Below are positions 57,941-64,000 of a DNA stretch of 64,000 nucleotides, in pieces. The first letter of the stretch is position 1. Each line of letters begins with the position of its first letter. A program made the translations under genes and the position numbers. Under the pieces are notes generated by a model that was not told the DNA's origin, made no database searches, and saw only the letters and a program-made list of their open reading frames with translations. This stretch comes from Gemmatimonadota bacterium (GTDB taxonomy: Bacteria; Gemmatimonadota; Gemmatimonadetes; Gemmatimonadales; Gemmatimonadaceae): NCBI GenBank assembly GCA_016871855.1, contig VHBQ01000002.1, positions 57,836-121,835 of the forward strand. Reading direction: 5' to 3'.

Positions 57941-58437
57941 GAAAGCTCCACGAGCACGGCGCCCTTCTCCACCGCCTGTCCCGGCTGCACCAGCACGGCC
58001 TTGACCGTCCCTGCGGTGGTCGCCCGCAATTCGTTTTCCATTTTCATAGCCTCCATGCTAATCACTCCCTGCCCCGCCGTCACCGCGTCACCGACGTCCA
58101 CATGCACGCGGACGATCAGCCCAGGCATCGGCGCCCGCACCGGCAGGGGCCCGGCGTGGACTGCCTGCTCCCCGGTCAGGTCGCGGATGGCGCGCGTCCG
58201 CTCGTCCAGGGCCTCGGCCTCAAATCGCCAGCCGTCCAAGCGGAGGGTGTAGCGGCCCCGTTCCGCGTGCCGAACCGCGACGACGCGATGCACCCGTTCG
58301 CCCATGCGCACCATGTGCACCGGCGTCCCTTCGACGTCGGCCAGATGGACGGGGTACGACGAACCGTTCACGCGGGCGGTCTCGCCGTCCAGTTCGACCT
58401 CAAGCCGCTCCTTCCCGATGTCCACGAAGTACTTCAC
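57937..58437 (-). CDS. Biotin carboxyl carrier protein (acyl-CoA carboxylase)
   Basis: Carries carboxybiotin between the AccC-type and PccB-type subunits encoded upstream. The 166 residues have an N-terminal beta domain and the biotinyl domain (about 97-166). Lys132 in EAMKMEN is the biotinylation site, and APMPGLI is conserved. The start is GTG 58437, overlapping the rRNA methyltransferase stop as GTGA. Here the carrier is a separate gene rather than fused to the carboxylase. Confidence 0.92.
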   Translation of the reverse strand: MKYFVDIGKERLEVELDGETARVNGSSYPVHLADVEGTPVHMVRMGERVHRVVAVRHAERGRYTLRLDGWRFEAEALDERTRAIRDLTGEQAVHAGPLPVRAPMPGLIVRVHVDVGDAVTAGQGVISMEAMKMENELRATTAGTVKAVLVQPGQAVEKGAVLVELS

Positions 58438-59669
58438 AGGCCCTCCGGCACCAGTTCGCACACGGTTTCCACGTGGGCGGTCTGGGGAAACATGTCAAAG
58501 CATTCTAGCGACTCCACCCGCCATCCGCGGAGGCGGGCCACGTCGCGGGCCAGCGTGGCGGGGTCGCAACTCACGTACACGACGGCGCGCGGGGTGGGGT
58601 CGCTTTCGGCAAGCGCGGCAGTCACCCTCTCGTGCACCCCGGTCCGCGGGGGATTCAGCAGGACGACGTCCGCCGGCAGGAGCGTGGGCAGCACGTCCTC
58701 CACCCGTGCATGCACGGCGGCGGACGGTGTGGCCAGGCGCGCCGCGCACACCGCGCTCGCATCGGCATCGAGTTCAATGGCGGTGACGACGACGCCCTGC
58801 GCGGCGAGTGATGCGGCCACGTCTCCCGTGCCGGCATAGCCGTCCACGACGGTGCGCGGCGCGTGTCGGCGCACGACGCGTTCGACGTGCGACGCTAGCG
58901 CCGCCGCCACCTCGGCGTTCACCTGCACGAAGGAGGCGCCGGCGTCACGGTGTGCTCGGCGGTCGAGAATCAGCCGGCGCCGCCCTTCGTCGTTCACCCA
59001 CCACGTCGCCGCCACTTCGGTCGCCGCCGCCGCAAACGCCTTGGCTTCGGGCCAGTGCGCCCCGCCCTCGATCACGAGGAGGAGGTCATCGCCCTCGCGT
59101 CGCATCGCCAGGCGCAGCGAGGAAACGTGGGGGAGCAGCGACGCCGCCTGCGCGAGCACGCGCTGCAATCCCGCCACGACGCCGGTCTCGGCGATCAGGC
59201 AATCGTCGAGCGCGAAGATCTCGTCCGGCGCCCCGGCGCGATGCAGCCCCGCGCGCCATCCGTCGGCCGTGCGCCGGGCCGCAAGCGTCAGTTTGCGACG
59301 GTAGCGCCACGGCTCGCCGGCGCGGTGCACCGGCGGCAGGGGCACGTCCCGATGGCCGATGCGTCCCAGCGCGTCGCGCACCACCTGCGCCTTGGCGGCG
59401 CGCTGCGCCTCGAGGGTCAGGTGCTGCAACTGACAGCCCCCGCAACGGTCGCGCAGGTAGTGGGGGCACACCGGCGCCACACGTCCCGGCCCTGCCTGCT
59501 CTACGCGCAACAGCGTGCCGCGTCCGAAGCGTCCCTTCGCCTGCACGCGCGCGCGGACGCGGTCGCCGGGGGCCGTGCGCGGGACGAAGACGACGAGGCC
59601 GTCGTGGCGCGCCACGCCATCACCGCCCGCGGCGATGGACGTGATGTCGAGGAGCATCTCCTCCGGCAC
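58434..59669 (-). CDS. RumA/RlmD-type 23S rRNA uracil-5 methyltransferase
   Basis: SAM-dependent RNA m5U methyltransferase of the TrmA/RumA family. The 411 residues have an N-terminal TRAM domain (about 1-58). Iron-sulfur cysteines are Cys68, Cys76 and Cys79 (CPHYLRDRCGGCQ), with a fourth probably in DDCLI. The SAM-binding motif is VVDGYAGTGDVAASLA, NPPRTGVHE follows, and the nucleophile Cys368 is in YVSCDPATLARD. The target uridine cannot be fixed from sequence. It lies between accC and the biotin carrier gene. Confidence 0.9.
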   Translation of the reverse strand: MPEEMLLDITSIAAGGDGVARHDGLVVFVPRTAPGDRVRARVQAKGRFGRGTLLRVEQAGPGRVAPVCPHYLRDRCGGCQLQHLTLEAQRAAKAQVVRDALGRIGHRDVPLPPVHRAGEPWRYRRKLTLAARRTADGWRAGLHRAGAPDEIFALDDCLIAETGVVAGLQRVLAQAASLLPHVSSLRLAMRREGDDLLLVIEGGAHWPEAKAFAAAATEVAATWWVNDEGRRRLILDRRAHRDAGASFVQVNAEVAAALASHVERVVRRHAPRTVVDGYAGTGDVAASLAAQGVVVTAIELDADASAVCAARLATPSAAVHARVEDVLPTLLPADVVLLNPPRTGVHERVTAALAESDPTPRAVVYVSCDPATLARDVARLRGWRVESLECFDMFPQTAHVETVCELVPEGL

Positions 59670-59698
59670 GAATGGCTCAGCGCCGCATCACGCGCCGC

Positions 59699-61224
59699 TC
59701 ACGCGTCGCGCAGCCCTTGCTGCCGCGCGAGACGCGCCCACGGCGAAAGCTCCGGCCGCGACAGCTCGTCGGCCTTGCCGGCCGCGCCTCCTGCCGCGCG
59801 CGGCGAGCGCCGGCGGCGGTCGCGATCAGCGAGCAGGGCCGCGGCGATCGCCGCGGACTCCACCTGATCCCGCGGCACCGGCGCCGCGAGCAGCGAGTCC
59901 AACCGGCGCTCCAGCCACTGGATGTCGATGGCGCCGCGTTGGAACTCGTCATCCTCCATCACGCGCAGGTGGAACTCGCGCGAGGTCTCGATCCCCTGGA
60001 TGGTGAGTTCGTCGAGCGCGCGCCGCATCCGGGCGATCGCCTCGGCGCGCGTCGGCGCCCACACGATGAGCTTGGCGAGCATCGGGTCGTAGAACAGCGT
60101 GACTTCGCTCCCCGTGCCGACCCCGCTGTCCCAGCGTACGCCCGGGCCGCCGGGGAGGCGCAGGTAGTCAATGCGTCCGGTGCTCGGGAGGAAGCCGTTC
60201 GAGGTGTCCTCGCTGGTGATCCGGCACTCGATGGCCCAGCCACGCGGCTCGATCGCCGACGTGAACGGCAGGCGCTCGCCTCGGGCAATCCGCAGCTGCC
60301 ACTGCACCAGGTCGATGCCGGTCACCATTTCGGTCACGGGGTGCTCGACCTGGATGCGCGTGTTCATCTCGAGGAAGTAGAACTGCCCGTTGGGCGCGAG
60401 CAGGAACTCGCAGGTGCCGGCGTTCTGGTAGCCGGCCGCCTTCGCCACGCGCACCGCCGCCGCGCCCATCGCCTTGCGCAGCTCGGCGTTGACCGCCGGG
60501 CTCGGCGCCTCCTCGATCATCTTCTGGTGGCGGCGCTGCACCGAGCACTCGCGCTCGCCGAGCGACACGCAGCGTCTATGCTGGTCGGCGAGCACTTGGA
60601 TCTCGACGTGCCGAGGCCCCTCGATGTACTTCTCCACATAGACGGCGTCGTCGCCGAAGGCGTTCTTCGACTCCCGTCGCGCCGCCTCGAGCGCGCCGGC
60701 CATCGCGGCGGCGTCACGCACGACGCGCATCCCCTTGCCTCCGCCGCCGGCTGCCGCTTTCAGCAACACCGGATAGCCAAAGCGCTCCGCGATCGCCAGC
60801 GCTTCGGCCGCGTCGCGGAGCGGCTCTGTGGTCCCCGGCACCACCGGGACGTCGTGCGCCAAGGCCAGCGTGCGCGCCGCGATCTTCGATCCCATCGCGG
60901 CGATCGCCTCGGCTGGCGGACCGATCCAGATCAGCCCCGCCTCGCGCACCGCGCGCGCGAACCACTCCCGCTCCGAGAGGAAGCCGTAGCCCGGATGGAT
61001 GGCGTCGGCGCCGACTTCGCGGGCCACCGCGATGATCCGGTCTCCGAGCAGGTAACTCTCGCTCGACGGCGGCGGCCCGAGCCGCACCGCCTCGTCCGCC
61101 TCCCGCACGTGCGGCGCGCGCGCATCGGCGTCGGAGTACACGACCACCGACGGGATTCCCAACTCGCGGCAGGCGCGGACGACGCGCAGCGCAATTTCCC
61201 CGCGGTTGGCGATGAGGACCTTTT

Positions 61225-61228
<4 letters not shown>
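59699..61228 (-). CDS. accC: Biotin carboxylase subunit of acetyl/propionyl-CoA carboxylase
   Basis: ATP-dependent carboxylation of biotin. The 509-residue ATP-grasp enzyme has [31 protein letters not shown], the glycine loop [31 protein letters not shown] and [16 protein letters not shown]. The last ~55 residues after the biotin carboxylase core are an Arg/Ala-rich tail with no carrier domain. ATG 61228 overlaps the pccB stop. It may serve propionyl- or acetyl-CoA carboxylase. Confidence 0.94.
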
Positions 61229-62775
<1,547 letters not shown>

Positions 62776-62831
62776 GGACTAGAAACAAACGCCGCGCGGG
62801 GTGGGGGGGAAGGTCGGGGGCTCGATCCTCA

Positions 62832-62987
62832 GTGCAGGGTGAAGGGAGCCGAGTGGGGTGCAGGGTGAAGGGAGCCGAGTGGGGTGCAGGGTGAAGGGAG
62901 CCGAGTGGGGTGCAGGGTGAGGGGAGCAGAGTGGGGTGCAGGGTGAAGGGAGCAGAGTGGGGTGCAGGGTGAAGGGAGCAGAGTGGG
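62832..62987. repeat. Six tandem 26-bp units (left arm of inverted array)
   Basis: Six adjacent copies of GTGCAGGGTGAAGGGAGC then (A/C)GAGTGGG, with a few substitutions. The first three have CCGAG and the last three CAGAG. Degenerate remains continue to about 63010. Together with 63069-63208 they form an inverted pair. Confidence 0.95.
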
Positions 62988-63068
62988 GCGCAAGGGGGCG
63001 GGGTGCAGTGTTTGGTGACGAGTACACGGAGCTGAGTGGGATGCCGGGTCCGCCGCCCCTCCTCCGTG

Positions 63069-63208
63069 CCCTGCACCACACTCCGCTCCCTGTTCCCTGC
63101 ACCCCACTCTGCTCCCTGTTCCCTGCACCCCACTCTGCTCCCTGTTCCCTGCACCCCACTCCGCTCCCTGTTCCCTGCACCCCACTCTGTTCCCTGCTCC
63201 CTGCACCT
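63069..63208. repeat. About five tandem 26-bp units in inverse orientation (right arm)
   Basis: Units of CCCTGCACCCCACTCTGCTC then CCTGTT repeat five times, the last altered. The reverse complement differs from the left units at only three adjacent positions (AAC for TGA) plus scattered changes. The ~80-base spacer (62988-63068) would form the loop. The stop codon of the upstream gene is 12 bases further on (63222-63220). Confidence 0.95.
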
Positions 63209-63219
63209 CGGCGCGCGAC

Positions 63220-64000
63220 TCAGCGCTCAAACCCCATCCCGTCCATAAGAACTGTCCCCGCCGCCGTCCGGTCGAAGACAAACCGCACGGCGCGCACCTG
63301 CGCGGCGCGGAAGCCGGGCACATCGCGTTCGAGGCGGGCCAACGGGATCGCATAGCGTGTCAGCACCTGATCGTAGTCGCGCGACGACGCGCCGAAGCGA
63401 CGCTCCGGTCGTCCCCACTTGTACAGTCGGATCGTCAGCGGCGGCGGCAGCGGATTGAGTTCGCTCAGCGCGACCGAGGCGGTGCGACCGTCGGCTGTCT
63501 CGAGCTCAACGCGAAAATCGAGAACGACCACGGAGTCGGCATCCCCCTTCTTCCGGCGCGCGGCGCTGTCACCGGCCGGCTCCTTCTTCGTGTCGCCTCC
63601 GCGCTTGGTGGCGCCGGACGCCTGCTTCGCGCTGTCGGAGGCCTGCGCGGAGTCTGGTGGACCGCGACGCAGCCAACCGGGGAGCCATCCCCAGCGTGAG
63701 GGACGCGGCATCGGCCCCACGGCGGGCGCGGTGTCGGCCGCCGCAAGCGGGCGCGGCGTGTCCTTCTCTGCCTGCACCTCGAAGACGAAGGTGCTCTGCG
63801 CGTCGAGCGACAGCGCCTGCGCCACGGAGTCCGTCCACTGCACGACATAGCGCGCGGTCGGCTGCCCCGCCTTGGGCTTCGCCCAGCCGAGGCGCACGAC
63901 GTGATTCTCGTACGGGCCGCCGCCGCGCGAGCGCATCGTCAACCCCAGCTCGCGCCAGGTGGCCAGCCCCTCACCGGCAATGCGCACGCCGCGCGAGGCG
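63220..64000 (-). CDS. C-terminal part of an unidentified protein, partial
   Basis: The frame is open from the right window edge to the stop at 63220, so the true start is outside; the GTG at 63987 is not needed. Visible parts are a beta-rich stretch (NHVVRLGWAKPKAG, YVVQWTDSVAQ), a disordered Ser/Ala/Lys/Asp-rich linker (about 63730-63540), and a C-terminal domain. That domain ends RYAIPLARLERDVPGF then LMDGMGFER, reminiscent of galactose-binding or CBM-like beta-sandwich domains. Possibly a secreted enzyme; function not recognised. Confidence 0.6.
   Translation of the reverse strand, partial: ASRGVRIAGEGLATWRELGLTMRSRGGGPYENHVVRLGWAKPKAGQPTARYVVQWTDSVAQALSLDAQSTFVFEVQAEKDTPRPLAAADTAPAVGPMPRPSRWGWLPGWLRRGPPDSAQASDSAKQASGATKRGGDTKKEPAGDSAARRKKGDADSVVVLDFRVELETADGRTASVALSELNPLPPPLTIRLYKWGRPERRFGASSRDYDQVLTRYAIPLARLERDVPGFRAAQVRAVRFVFDRTAAGTVLMDGMGFER

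Noticed and set aside
62832-63208. CRISPR array
   Set aside because: The units are contiguous without variable spacers, occur in both orientations, and no cas gene is present.

Overview
The window is a dense, GC-rich (well over 60%) bacterial chromosome segment. Codon use is uniform, GTG and TTG starts are frequent, and many stop/start codons overlap by 1 or 4 bases. It carries almost only housekeeping genes, with no prophage, transposase, CRISPR array, tRNA or rRNA that I can see. The gene set (type-3 ProRS ending in KAY, PurS/PurQ/PurL, a tmRNA without encoded CCA, split biotin carboxylase/carrier proteins, LarB) and the style of the secreted proteins suggest Gemmatimonadota. That assignment is inference from gene content; no marker gene was compared.

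Layout. 1-3812: tryptophan genes trpC (cut by the window edge) and trpD, with a double-GAF sensor upstream of trpD and lexA inverted between the two trp genes. 3938-18903: one tightly packed 14-gene plus-strand run, truA, a transaldolase-like gene, an HtrA protease, purB, purC, psd, pssA, purS, purQ, two small genes, purL, purF, ppdK. It joins de novo purine synthesis with phosphatidylethanolamine synthesis. 18932-22467: a GNAT/aminotransferase fusion divergent from an OsmC protein, then a DUF350 membrane protein, a lytic transglycosylase and a convergent dCMP deaminase-like gene. 22675-23034: tmRNA on the minus strand. From there on almost everything is on the minus strand: dusB-larB-GGDEF (with ptsN divergent), guaA-MATE, hisS-proS-lysA-phosphoesterase, accD-folC, mreB-mreC-mreD-mrdA-rodA, ald, an M16 protease, rpsO then pnp, the rpsB-tsf-pyrH-frr-uppS-cdsA-dxr-rseP cluster, rplM-rpsI, and pccB-accC-rlmD-like-BCCP with two less understood secreted-type proteins.

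Functional themes: purine and GMP synthesis, phospholipid and undecaprenyl/isoprenoid precursors, rod-shape cell-wall machinery, translation and RNA turnover, and fatty-acid/propionyl-CoA carboxylation.

Most unusual content: (1) the spacers between transcription units contain short-word tandem arrays and long inverted repeats of several families: 26-bp inverted arrays at 62832-63208, ACCGTC-type arrays at four sites, a ~127-bp dyad element in two copies, and a 19-bp-arm hairpin at 37169-37289. A piece of the 26-bp family appears in frame inside rseP. (2) A transaldolase-family protein has lost its Schiff-base lysine and other active-site residues. (3) A GNAT domain is fused to a class V aminotransferase. 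(4) Three genes (truA, dusB, hisS) have promoters whose -10 box lies 6-7 nt from the start codon, which predicts leaderless mRNAs.
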